From NCBI GenBank assembly GCA_029582155.1, contig CM055897.1, forward strand, positions 10,034,482 through 10,098,481: a DNA stretch of 64,000 bases, given 5' to 3'. This document shows, piece by piece, positions 12,115 through 23,067 of the stretch (position 1 is the first letter of the stretch; each line of letters opens with the position of its first letter). Origin of the DNA: Panopea generosa. Its lineage: Eukaryota > Mollusca > Bivalvia > Adapedonta > Hiatellidae. A program made the position numbers and the translations under genes. The notes under the pieces were generated by a model. The model made no database searches and had not been told where the DNA came from. It saw only the letters and a program-made list of their open reading frames with translations.

Positions 12115-12228
12115 TGATCAAGACGTGTACACCAACTCTCTGCTTTACCGATGTATGCTACGTAACTATATACAGTTACATGTGCTTGTGAAATGACACT
12201 AGGTATATAGGTGTCAAGTGTGATATTC
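12115..12228 (+). pseudogene. EGF-like exon with in-frame TGA at the fifth cysteine
   Basis: A T-rich tract and CAG acceptor precede it and C|GTAAGT follows. The exon is 114 nt with phase 1 at both ends, as usual for shuffled EGF modules. Translation shows cysteines in EGF order: KTC, TLC, DVC, YMC, then L-stop where LC is expected, then VKC before the donor. The TGA lies at 12188-12190. Everything else, including the exon length and the donor, is conserved. The simplest reading is a recently disabled exon of a multi-EGF extracellular protein. Readthrough, skipping of this symmetrical exon or recoding are alternatives that need transcript data. Confidence 0.65.
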
Positions 12229-12564
12229 GTAAGTATTAATGTAGATTTAATGGATACACATATAGTGAAAGAATAAAGAAACTCCAGATTGACTTCAGAG
12301 CCACACTATCTAGCTAGTGTACGTGTTATTTACTGTTTAAGAACATGTACGTAAATGTAATTCATTAGAGATTTCTCAATAATAACGATCATATTGACAA
12401 ATGCATCAAAGTTTTTCTGTAACCTCCAACTGTTTCATCTGTTCTACTATCACAGAACAGAACATTTCTAACGTAACAGGTCTAGAACAATATAGAGTCA
12501 GTCAGTCCTGTATTCTAACGCGGTACCGTTCCCGATATAACGATAACCAGAGTCCTGTGATGCG

Positions 12565-13400
12565 TTTCTCTCGTAACAGGTTACAGAACTGTTATAGTGC
12601 AGGTGAACATGCAACTCTCATCAACTCGTATACATTGTTACATAATATATATATATATATAATGAACGTATGTTACAAGCACTATTACGCCGGTTCAAAC
12701 GACTAATCGCTAAACCATGATGATATCATGCCAATAGAACAAACAACAACTACATATAAAGTGGTAGTTTTCAGATTATAATTCCATTTAATCAACACAT
12801 CACTTCTGACAAATGAAATATATAGCATGCATCGTCAGAATATTTATCATGATTCGAGCAATGCATAGCACATGAACATCTGTCGTATAATTTCTCCTGC
12901 TAATCAGTTTATAATAATGTTATAATCTAACTTGGGAGTTCATTTGTAGTTAAGTAACATGCAGTTACTAATATAACATGAATGATAATATTCATTTTTC
13001 AGAGATCGATCCGTGTAATCCAAACCACTGTGGTAGTTTTTGTGCATGTAAAGCCAATAGTAACGAGTACACCTGCGCGTGTCTCCCCGAATACAAAGGT
13101 TTCAACTGAGAGTCTCGTAAGTAACCAAGTGTAATTTACGGATACATAATTACATAAATTCCTCACAGTTACCACGAGTTAATGTAATCTACACGACGTG
13201 AATATCGGCTGTCAGCGCACCTAATCAGAAGACACATATATTTATTGATGTGGTTAAATAAAGATGATGATTTTATTATTACATTATACGGTACACGTCA
13301 TGATACTGATGGGTAATTTAAAGGTGTATTCATTGATCATATTGTATCGTATATAACATGTCGTGGATGAATAATGTTGATAATTGAATACATGTATTCC
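12565..13400 (+). repeat. Duplicated segment: EGF exon plus flanking introns (copy 1)
   Basis: The intron before the exon (from the ACAGGTTAC block near 12573) aligns with about 46880-47320. The exon and downstream intron (to the block containing TCGTGGATGAATAATG near 13362) align with 58437-58940. The two copies are therefore paralogous, and the second has been split by the gypsy element G2. Confidence 0.7.
13003..13116 (+). pseudogene. EGF-like exon with in-frame TGA at the sixth cysteine
   Basis: The acceptor TTTTTCAG precedes it and C|GTAAGT follows. It is 114 nt, phase 1 to phase 1. The peptide begins IDPCNPNHCGSFCACK, continues to NEYTCACLPEYKGFN, and then has TGA where the final Cys should be, followed by GAG TCT C. 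IDPC, the Y-T-C-x-C block and the G-Y/F-G turn are classic EGF signatures. All six half-cystine positions are recognisable; only the last is lost. It is a member of the same array as 12115 and 14628. Confidence 0.75.
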
Positions 13401-13569
13401 ATCTATAATTGATGATATACATCAACGTGAATTGGGTGATGAATAATGATTTCTAGATCATCGTATTTATGGTTGACTTCGTTGTGCAGATGAATAATGG
13501 TGAGGGATAAGTCGTGGAGATAATGTCACAATTATGACACGGACGGTTAGTGGTGATATAATACTGATG

Positions 13570-13960
13570 AATAAAATCAATGCCTTAATCACCGATGATT
13601 ATATAAGATTACATAACGATGTAGAAAAGTAGCGAAGCCTAAATCGTCGATGATTATAGTATACTACATAACGATGTCGAATAGTAGCGATGCCTAAATA
13701 ATCGAATCTTTTAGAAGACTACATAATGACGTAAAATAGTAGCGATGCCTAAATCGTCAATAATTATATTATACTACATAACGATGAAGTATAGTACACG
13801 TAGCGATGCCTAAATTATTAATTATTATATAAGACTACATAACGATGTAGAATAGTAGACGTTATGACGTGGAAGAGAAATTGTGATGATTTAAATATCG
13901 AGCTATATGGTTAATTACATGCGGTTAATGAAAGAAGATGATGAGGTAAGTATCGATTTA
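13570..13960. repeat. Degenerate 55-bp repeats in an intron
   Basis: Copies containing TAGCGATGCCTAAAT and ACTACATAACGATG repeat at about 55 bp between 13570 and 13860. At 13885-13925 a TGATTTAAATATCGAGCTATATGG segment closely matches the unit of the main 9.35-11.36 kb array. The same satellite family appears to be decaying here. Confidence 0.6.
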
Positions 13961-14627
13961 TATGGTATACAACATAACGGTGGTTCTTTCAACAGCGATC
14001 GATTTATATGTTAGACGCCATAAGCTGTATGAGTGATGTTGATGATTCAATTATTAGTTGTATGAAAGCAGCCAAAGAGAAACAACCCTATTAAATCCAA
14101 TTTAAATGTTTTAAAGTATAATTGTATTTGTGATTTTTGTAATGCAAATATGAATTAAATACTTGTGATATTAATTGTGTTCCAAAGCGATTGTTAAAAT
14201 GGCTTGCATATATAATCACTTTTGTGTGCTTGTGTGTGTGTTCTTACTTTTATGGAATTGCCCTCTTCATATGGTTACACCGTTATTTAACAAAATACAT
14301 GGCGAACATTGCCTCACATTGTCATTCATCTCTCGCCGCTGATTCAAGTAAGAAACAAAACCATTATATGCCCATTATACCAACATTTTGACAATACAAT
14401 AAATATTGCATACACTGTAAACAATAAAGATATGATTATTTGCGTTAATTACAATTTAGTTCAAGACTCATAATTAGACCTATTAGAAATTAGACCTATA
14501 ATTATAAATGTATTAATGACTAATCAATTATAATGTGTGTATTTATAAGTAGTACAGTAACTTATTAATCACTAAGATAACGTCAATAACAGCATTGATA
14601 AGAACACAGACAATTTTATTTCTTCAG

Positions 14628-14739
14628 AAATTGATCCATGAAATCTGGACCCCTGTGGCAGTCATTATTCGTGTACAAACAATGGTAGCTTTCACCTGTC
14701 AGTGTCGCCTTGAGTATAAAGGTGTCAACTGTGAGACTG
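14628..14739 (+). pseudogene. EGF-like exon with TGA at the first cysteine and a frameshift
   Basis: The acceptor TCTTCAG precedes it and G|GTAAGT follows. The 112-nt length breaks the frame. It reads IDP, then TGA in place of the first Cys, then NLDPCGSHYSCTNNGSF. One extra C near 14694 shifts the frame, and the second part then reads CQCRLEYKGVNCETG to the donor. The EGF cysteine pattern is otherwise complete. It is non-functional as read, but clearly homologous to the exons at 12115, 13003 and 58437. Confidence 0.75.
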
Positions 14740-14894
14740 GTAAGTAATTAATATATGGATTAAACTGGATACAAATACGAAGTGAATTTGGTTAACATAT
14801 GTTTACTTCGAGAAGGAGTGACTTTGTTCCGAATAACTTAAATTCACACGCACATGCCATCGTGTTCACGACGTCCGCGAGCTTTATGTTCGAC

Positions 14895-16339
14895 AGGTCT
14901 GTGTACTTACAACAGACCCTGACATCGATCCCATGGTGTCAACACAATGGTATATTGTATGTAGAGAACAATAAAGGACGGGTCTGCGTACTTACAACAG
15001 AGCCTGACATCGATCCCATGGTGTAAATACATTGATATATCGTATGTAGAGAACAATAAAGGACGGGTCTGCGTACTTACAACAGAGCCTGACATCGACC
15101 CCATGGTGTCAACACATTGATATATTGTATGTAGAGAACAATAGAGGACGGGTCTGCGTACTTACAACAGAACCTTACATCGACCCAATGGTGTCAACAC
15201 ATTGGTATATTGTATGTAGAGAACAATAAAGGACAGGTCTGCGTACTTACAACAGAGCCTGACATTGAACCAATGGTGTCAACACATTGGTATATTGTAT
15301 GTAGAGAACAATGAAGGACGGGTCTGCGTACTTACAACAGAGCCTGACATCGACCCCATGGTGTCAACACATTGGAATATTGTATGTAGAGAACAATAAA
15401 GGACGGGTCTGCGTACTTACAACAGAGCCTGACATCGACCCCATGGTGTCAACACATTGATATATTGTATGTAGAGAACAATAAAGGACGGGTCTGCATA
15501 CTTACAACAGAGCCTGACATCGACCCCATGGTGTCAATTCATTGATATATCGTATGTAGAGAACAATAAAGGACGGGTCTGCGTACTAACAACAGAGCCT
15601 GACATCGACCCAATGGTGTCAATACATTGGTATATTGTATGTAGAAAAACAATGAAGGACGGGTCTGCATACTTACAACAGAGCCTGACATCGACCCCAT
15701 GGTGTCAACACATTGGTATATTGTATGTAGAGAACAATGAAGGACGGGTCTGCGTACTTACAACAGAGCCTGACATCGACCCCATGGTGTCAACACATTG
15801 ATATATTCTATGTAGAGAACAATAAAGGACGGGTCTTCGTACTTACAACAGAGCCTGACATCGACCCCATGGTGTCAATACATTGATATATCGTATGTAG
15901 ATAATAATAAAGGACGGGTCTGCGTACTTACAACAGAGCCTGACATCGACCCCATGGTGTCAACACATTGATATACTGTATGTAGAGAACAATAAAGGAC
16001 GGGTCTGCGTACTTACAACAGGGCCTGACATAGACCCCATGGTGTCAATACATTGATATATCGTATGTAGAGAACAATAAAGGACGGGTCTGCGTACTTA
16101 CAATAGAGTCTGACATCGACTCCATGGTGTCAAGACATTGATATATCGTATGTAGAGAACAATAAAGGACGGGCCTGCGTACTTTCAACAGAGCCTGACA
16201 TCGACCCAATGGTGTCAACACTTTGGTATATTGTATGTAGAAATAAATAACGGTCGGGTCTGCGTACTTACAACAGAGCCTGACATCGACTCCATGGTGT
16301 CAACACATTGATATATTGTATGTAGAGACCAATAAAGGG
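14895..16339. repeat. 85-bp minisatellite array, 17 copies
   Basis: Seventeen head-to-tail units contain GGGTCTGCGTACTTACAACA, GACATCGACCCCATGGTGTC and TTGTATGTAGAGAACAATAA. The span of 1445 bp equals 17 x 85. Divergence between copies is low, so the array is young or homogenised. It begins 155 bp after the donor of the EGF exon at 14628. Short open frames on both strands are by-products, since 85 is not a multiple of three. Confidence 0.95.
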
Positions 16340-16599
16340 CAGATAATCCTTGATGTAAAGTGAAGTATGAACCTCTTTAATTGCCCTTTGTCATTATTAA
16401 TATTATTAACCAGAAATATTGAAATATATATTATACGATGACGTGACTGAATAATGGTAATAGTTTATACATCGGATACGGCAAACTTCGTGACGTGGAG
16501 GGATAATAGCTGCTTTTTTATGATCAAAATATTTATAATCTTAGATGAATCATGGTGATGGTAAAAACATCAAGTTGTGCTGTAGAAAATATGATGTTG

Positions 16600-16905
16600 A
16601 TGAATAATGATAAAATCACCGAGGTACAAGGTAGACAACCTGATGTGGTGGAAGAGTACATATGATATATTCATCGAGGTACATTGTAGGCTTCATGACA
16701 GACGAATAGTACAGATGATATAATCATCGGGGTATATGGTAAACAACAGAACGGACAAATAGTACAGACGCTATAATCATCGAAGTACATGGTAGACAAC
16801 ATGATGTGGACGAATAGCACAGATGATATATCATCATAGTACATGGTAGTCAACATGATGTGGACGTATTGTACAGATGATATAATCATCGTGGTACACG
16901 GTGAA
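16600..16905. repeat. Degenerate 55-bp repeats, related to the 9.35 kb array
   Basis: About five imperfect units with GATGATATAATCATCGAGGT, ACATGGTAGACAACATGATG and GTGGACGAATAGTACA. They align end to end with the unit of the main array. Confidence 0.6.
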
Positions 16906-17282
16906 AAGCATGAAAGAAATCACAGGGTACCAGCAGGTGCAAAACGTAAACAAAATGTGCTTGTGTTAAATCTGGATTTATGTACAAAGTTAGCAATAAA
17001 TATTCAATATAAAATGGATGGATGGATTTAGGAATGTACGGTAAAACATTATTTATTGACTATAAAAAGAAATATATTTAAAAAAGAAGTTATTTGAACA
17101 AAAACAACAACATGAAATTACAGCGATAAACCGATAGGCCATATGCACAGCGTTAGACTGACTCATATATGTGCTATATACAATACTAGATAACACCTTT
17201 TAACACTGCAAATTGACCAACGTTAAGAGCGGTTAAATAAGTCACGCTCAAATATTTATGAAGTATAGTATGAAGCAAAGAA

Positions 17283-18263
17283 ATGTCAACGATTCCGGAA
17301 AGGGAAACAGAAGCAGATAAAAAAAGGAAAAGAAGCCAAAATAGTAGCAACAGTGAGCTTGATATAAGTACAGATAACTTAAAAACAAATAGCCAGAAGA
17401 AAAAGAAAAAGACAAAAACAAAAATAATGAGTATAATAGAAGAAACAAAAACAAAATAAGATGGTAAAGAAGAAGGTAAAGAGACATTCGATACTGATAA
17501 AATGATAAAGGCGTTAAGCGAAATAAATGAGAAACTACCGAATGTGTACACAAAAACAGACGACAGCTTGCAGACAATTATAAAAGACATTGTTTATCAA
17601 ATGAAAAGAGAACTACAATCATCCCTGGAAAAGAGAATTGAAATCTTTGAAGGAAAACTTTTTGAAAAAGAAGACGAAAACGATAAATTAAAGCAGAAGG
17701 TGAAACAATTGAATGAAAAGTTGGAGGAACAGATACAAGAAGAGACTAACATGAAAAGGGAGATAAAAAACATGCAAATACAGTCTAGTGAAAAAATAAA
17801 CGAACTGGAGCAATATGGTAGCCGAAACAACATAAGAATGAGTGGAGTCGGTGAGAAAGAAAACGAAACCGCAGAAGAGACAACGGAATTAGTTATAAAA
17901 ACAATCAATGCCCATCTTGGAGGGTTAAAGCTAAATAGAAAGGACATAGATATTGCACATAGACTAGGAAAAAGAACAGACAAGCCGAGACAAATTATTG
18001 TAAAGTTTTTATCTAGAATGGACCGAGATAAAGTGATGTATGCCAAGAAAAACTTAAAGGGAACCCGCATCTATGTCAGTGAAGACCTCACATACATTAA
18101 TCAACATGTGCTGGCATGTCTTAGGAAGAAGATGTGCGACGAAATTGAGATCGCGTGGTCCAGACAGGGTCGAATAATGTAAAAGAACAAAAGTGGCAAT
18201 ATACATGAACTGAAATACAAAGACTACCAGAAGTGGATATATCTCAAATGGCCAACTGAGTAG
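17283..18263 (+). pseudogene. LINE A ORF1 (RNA-binding coiled-coil protein), two nonsense codons
   Basis: The frame runs from the ATG at 17283 to a TAG at 18261. In-frame TAA codons interrupt it at 17457 and 18180. The first 60 codons are Lys/Ser/Asn-rich. Residues about 75-180 form a charged heptad-like coiled coil (EKRIEIFEGKLFEKEDENDK region). An L1 ORF1-type RRM domain follows, with the signatures LEQYGSRNNIRMSGV, IDIAHRLGKR and PRQIIVKFLSRMDRDKVM. After the second stop the frame continues with KNKSGNIHELKY, the usual end of this family. L1-type ORF1 products coat the element RNA. This copy would be truncated. Confidence 0.8.
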
Positions 18264-20095
18264 AAATATATCAAATATATAATGGGTTTTTTTTGTAGAG
18301 AAATAAAACAAAGTAATGTCATTTTTTTTTTCCTCAGCATCTTTGATTTTTAATTAAAGACAGTAAATAGTGTATATAGAATAACTTTTTTCCTCTATAA
18401 TTTTTGTCACTTTGTATAAATAAATTAGTATTCTAATTCAATCCAAAAAAAAAAAAAGTACGTGATAAAAGTAAAATTTGTCACTAAATATATACATTTA
18501 AGATACTATTACTCATCGATATCTGTTATAAATGTGTTTCATTTTCCCCCCAAAGTTGTGTGTGCAGTATCTTGTTTCATTTGGTTTTTTTATATGTTTT
18601 TTTTTTTATTATTGTTGTTTTTTGTTGTTTGTTTGTTTTTTCAATTAAATCAATATTCACATGCTGTCCTCATCGCATATTAAATTTTTCACTAGCTTTT
18701 TTTCCCCTAAATATTATCAAACTTTGTCAAACTAGATCAGGTCTTATCATATACTAAGGGTTCATACATTAATACCAAGTTAACCTTTTCTTGCAAACTT
18801 GTTATTGCTTTTGTTGAATATTAAAAAAAACAGCTGCTTTTTTATAATTATTATGAGACAGGTGAACAGCAGCCACTGCTTGACATGTATGATCGGTCTC
18901 ATTGAAAGAAGCTATTATGGTGTTTATTAAAATATTTTTTCAATTATGTTTATACCCATATAGAATAATTATATCGTTATATTTGCTCGTAACTATACCC
19001 CGCGGCACACACGAATTGAGCGGGATGTCTGCCTATGTAAAAGCATGCATAAATAAAGCACTTGCCGCCCTTTAGATTGACAGCCTTTGTCATCGATATT
19101 AAACGAGATGTTTATGATATGGAAAGTATTAACTTGAGTTGCTATATACTAGTACTTTATTTGACTGTGATTATAATCATTTTATTTTATATGCCACATG
19201 TTCATTGTCGTCGGCGGTATTGATGAAATTGCCTCACTAACTTTTGGTAATAAAAAAAAGAACAGTGTTATTAGATAACACTATTTCGTATTATACCTTA
19301 TTGGATGTTTAATTGTTCACATACATGAAATACCAATGTAATCTGTTTAAACATTTTGTTTCCAAGTAACTTGTATCTCACGAAACATAGGTACATGTAT
19401 TTTTCAAAAATAACTGTATGATACAAAACGTATTATAACAATTCATAGGGTTTAAAACAATTATAAATACAAAATTCTAAATAAGATACTATTATTTACT
19501 CTATTGAAAATGACTCTACATCGTGTTTGCGTGTAACAAGGCAACACATCAAAATTCATTTACAACATAATTTTTACAATATCTCAGAAACTGTCGGTGT
19601 GATGAAAGATATCTTAAAAAAAGGAACAAATTTGAAATAATTTATACATTTTATACTCTGGAAGTTATCTGCCTATTGAGCTCGTATTTATATAAGGGCA
19701 GTTACCAACGCATAAAAATATATTAAAATATATAGCCTTTTGTAAACAACATGATATACTTAAAGAAAAAGCTAATGCGATTAGATTGATAGTAATTAAT
19801 ACAGATATTGATTTTTTTTCCTTTTATCATAAAATAATTGTTCAAAATATTTAAAGTCTGTGCTGTGCATATTGGCGAAACTATATTCCAGTTTAGTCAG
19901 TAACCGAGTTGTTACCTTAAATTAATAAATGCTTCAATTTACAACACCTCTCATTTTCCTCTTCTTCTTCTTTTTCTTCTTCTTCTTCTTCTTCTTCTTC
20001 TTCTTCTATTTCTTCTCTGTTATGCGTTATATGTGCGAAACAATGTTCAAACCATTCAATTTCATTGCTTACGAAACTATCTCCCATTTTTATAG
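18264..20095 (+). other. LINE A ORF1-ORF2 spacer, unusually long
   Basis: About 1.8 kb, T-rich and without coding content. It includes a (TTC)n tract at 19957-20013. L1-type elements normally have a short inter-ORF gap, so an older unrecognised insertion here is possible. Confidence 0.5.
19957..20013. repeat. (TTC)n microsatellite
   Basis: Imperfect CTT/TTC repeats of about 57 bp, about 85 bp upstream of the LINE A ORF2 start. Confidence 0.9.
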
Positions 20096-21762
20096 ATGAG
20101 TGTTAAGATATGTACTTTTAATGTAAAGGGTCTTGGTAAATATAAAAAAAGAATACAGCTGTACGAATATCTAAAGTCAAACAAATATGCAATTTGCTTT
20201 TTACAAGAACTCCACTGTGAAAGTACAACATATGATATATGGGAAAAACAATGGGGCAACAAAGCGTTCTTCTCCGGTAATAGTAAAAACAGTGTCGGTG
20301 TGGGAATTCTACTAAATTCAAATTTTTCATATAAGGTTGTAGAATACAAAAATATAGTTGAAGGTAGACTACAGTCATTAAAACTTGTAATAAATGAAAA
20401 TGAATACCACTTTTTAAACGTTTATGGACCAAACAATGACAGTGTTGATTTTTTAAATACATTAGAAAAATATATAATAGATAACGACAGTGACACATTT
20501 GTCATAGGTGGTGACTTCAACACAATTATAGACGCTAAAAAAGACAAAAAAAACGGAAATGTCAACAATAGCAAAAATAAAAGAGAAAAAATTAATTCAA
20601 TTATTGAAAATAACGATATTCATGATATATGGAGAATTTTAAACCCTGATTCGTGTCATTATACATGGCATTCTAATCATAAACTTCCTATTTATAGCAG
20701 ACTTGACTACTTTCTAGTTTCATCAAATATCTTAAATTCAATTACTAAATGTAAGATTTCTGTTGGCATCAGGTCAGATCACTCTATTGTCTATTTTAAT
20801 ATCAATACAGATCATGAAGCACGAGGTCCGGGATATTTTAAAATTAATAACAGTGTTATTTTAGAAAATGATTATCAAGAAATAATAAGAAAATCTGTTA
20901 AGGATATAACAGAAATAAATATAAATTCAAATCCAAATACCATCTGGGAATTAATAAAAGGTACAGTACAAAACAAAACTATTAAATATACTTCAAAGAA
21001 AACAAAAAATAATAAAAATTTAGAAAATAGTCTTAAAGAAAAAATAGATAAATTAGATGAAGAATTGTCAAATGATCCAAATAACCAAAATATTTTAGAT
21101 GTATTAAATAATAAAAAAAATGAATTAGCAAATATAATAGATATAAAAACAAACGGTATTATCTTACGAGCTAAAGCTGAATGGATTGAAGGTGCGGAAA
21201 AAAACACTACATACTTTTCAAATTTAGAAAAAAAGAGGGCAGAATCAAAAAAAAATAAATAGACTTATACGAGACAATCGTAAGATAACAAATTCAAAAG
21301 AAATATTACAAGAAACTAAAAGGTTTTATAAAGAGCTATATAGCAAGGTTCAAACGAATGACGAAAATTTTGATTTTTTGAATAATCATAATATTAATGA
21401 ATTAAATGATAATCAACAATAATTATGTAATGGTATCTTAACTGAAAATGAATGTAAACTAGCTTTAAAGGATATGAAAAACAATAAAAGTCCTGGGTCC
21501 GATGGGTTATCAACAGAATTTTATAAAATATTTTGGAATGACATAAAACAGTTTTACATTGAATCTATAAATTACTCATACATGCGGGGCACTTTAACAC
21601 CACTGCAGGAACAAGGAATTATAATACTTCTACCAAAAAAAGACAAAGACCTTTCACTATTGACAAACTGGAGACCAATACGCCTATTAAATGTCGACTA
21701 TAAAATTGCAACAAAAGCCATAGCCAACAGAATGAAAACTGTATTACCAGACATTATCAATG
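20096..21762 (+). pseudogene. LINE A ORF2, first part: endonuclease and N-terminal reverse transcriptase
   Basis: The ATG at 20096 opens an APE-type endonuclease. KICTFNVKGLG, CFLQELHC with the catalytic Glu, VYGPN, VIGGDFN with the catalytic Asp, YSRLDYFLV and IRSDHSIV appear in order through about codon 235. A Lys/Asn-rich linker follows. A frameshift in an A-run near 21250 ends the 388-codon frame. The next frame carries a TAA at 21420-21422, then the start of the reverse transcriptase: NNKSPGSDGLSTEFYK, LLPKKDKD, NWRPIRLLNVDYKI. It stops at DIIND where LINE B has inserted. EN and RT cut the target and prime reverse transcription; this copy cannot do so. Confidence 0.85.
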
Positions 21763-22213
21763 ACATATATATATATATATATATATATAATCTTTATTTC
21801 CTCCATATATGAAGAGATAATACATATTATGCAAACATGATATAGTGGCAATTATTTGAAAAGATTTATAAATACATGTAGTTACAATATCAATATTGTC
21901 TAACAATCAGTATTTTCATTTCAACATGTTGATTTCATATATAGAACTAGTTAAGAACCATATGAAAAATGAAGCAGGTAAGAAATGATTGTACGATAGC
22001 TATTTACATTAATGACAACAACAACACAAACATATTTGACTTACATATATGATAAGGATAATAGTCATAGTTATATACTGTTAGAGAAACATATTTACAT
22101 TGATAATACATACTGAGCACATCATATTAGACAGCCTTAAACGAAACGAAACATCAAGACAACTAAGATGAGCTCACAAGTCTCTCGTTCGCACGCGCAC
22201 GGACACACAGACA

Positions 22214-22417
<204 letters not shown>

Positions 22418-22593
22418 TATAAATGTATATACACACAAATACATACACATACATGTCAAAACACATATGCAATAATTATATAGATATATATCAAATAATG
22501 AATATGTTAATTACAGCACCCTTGTCACAATTTATGTTTACATGATTTCATTTTCATTCTATATCCTCTTGTATCCTAGGAAATTAATACATA

Positions 22594-23067
22594 TTATGTC
22601 ATAATATTGTGGACCGTTTTCAAGAAAGTTTTGAAGCATTGCACCCTAGTTTTATCATCTATGTTAAAGGAGACAAACCCACTGAACATTTCGAGTAGTT
22701 GTAATTCCGGTGTATAAGCACACAATTTTGCATAATTTTCCGGGCCCAACAATCGTGACAGGTTAACCCATAACTTAGACCGTATATAGTCTTTATGATT
22801 GCAAAACAAAATTATATGAAGTGCAATATTTTCAGTTGCTAGGTTACAAGTTTTACATATTTCTTCATATTTTTTAGAAAAGAATTTAGAGAACAGTATG
22901 AATGCTGTAGAGCATTGTATTTTGCATATTTTAAATTCTTGACTAAATTTCCACAGAGTACATGGTTCGTATTTTGAATGAACAAGCAAAAATTGGCTTA
23001 AGGTAGCGTCGCATAAGAGTCTGTTTCTCCAGTCAAACTCTACCGTTTTATGGATTGCGATTTTCAT
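22594..23067 (-). pseudogene. LINE B C-terminal region of ORF2
   Basis: It overlaps the end of the reverse transcriptase frame by 4 nt at 23064-23067, consistent with a one-base frameshift near the junction. It carries a zinc-knuckle-like pattern (CKTCNLATENIALHIILFC) around codons 84-102, as found at the end of many LINE ORF2 proteins. It ends at 22594. The function of this region in the family is nucleic-acid binding by analogy. Confidence 0.65.

Noticed and set aside
14799-15801. Open frames in the 85-bp array with repeated TEPDIDPMV peptides
   Set aside because: 85 is not a multiple of three, so frames cycle; copy sequence shows no coding constraint.
9349-16339. Regular direct repeats that might be mistaken for a CRISPR array
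   Set aside because: Units are contiguous with no unique spacers and the genome is animal.
17186-17590. Hydrophobic 134- and 109-codon - strand frames rich in Phe, Leu and Ser
   Set aside because: Antisense of the Lys/Glu-rich LINE A ORF1; a shadow of purine-rich coding sequence.
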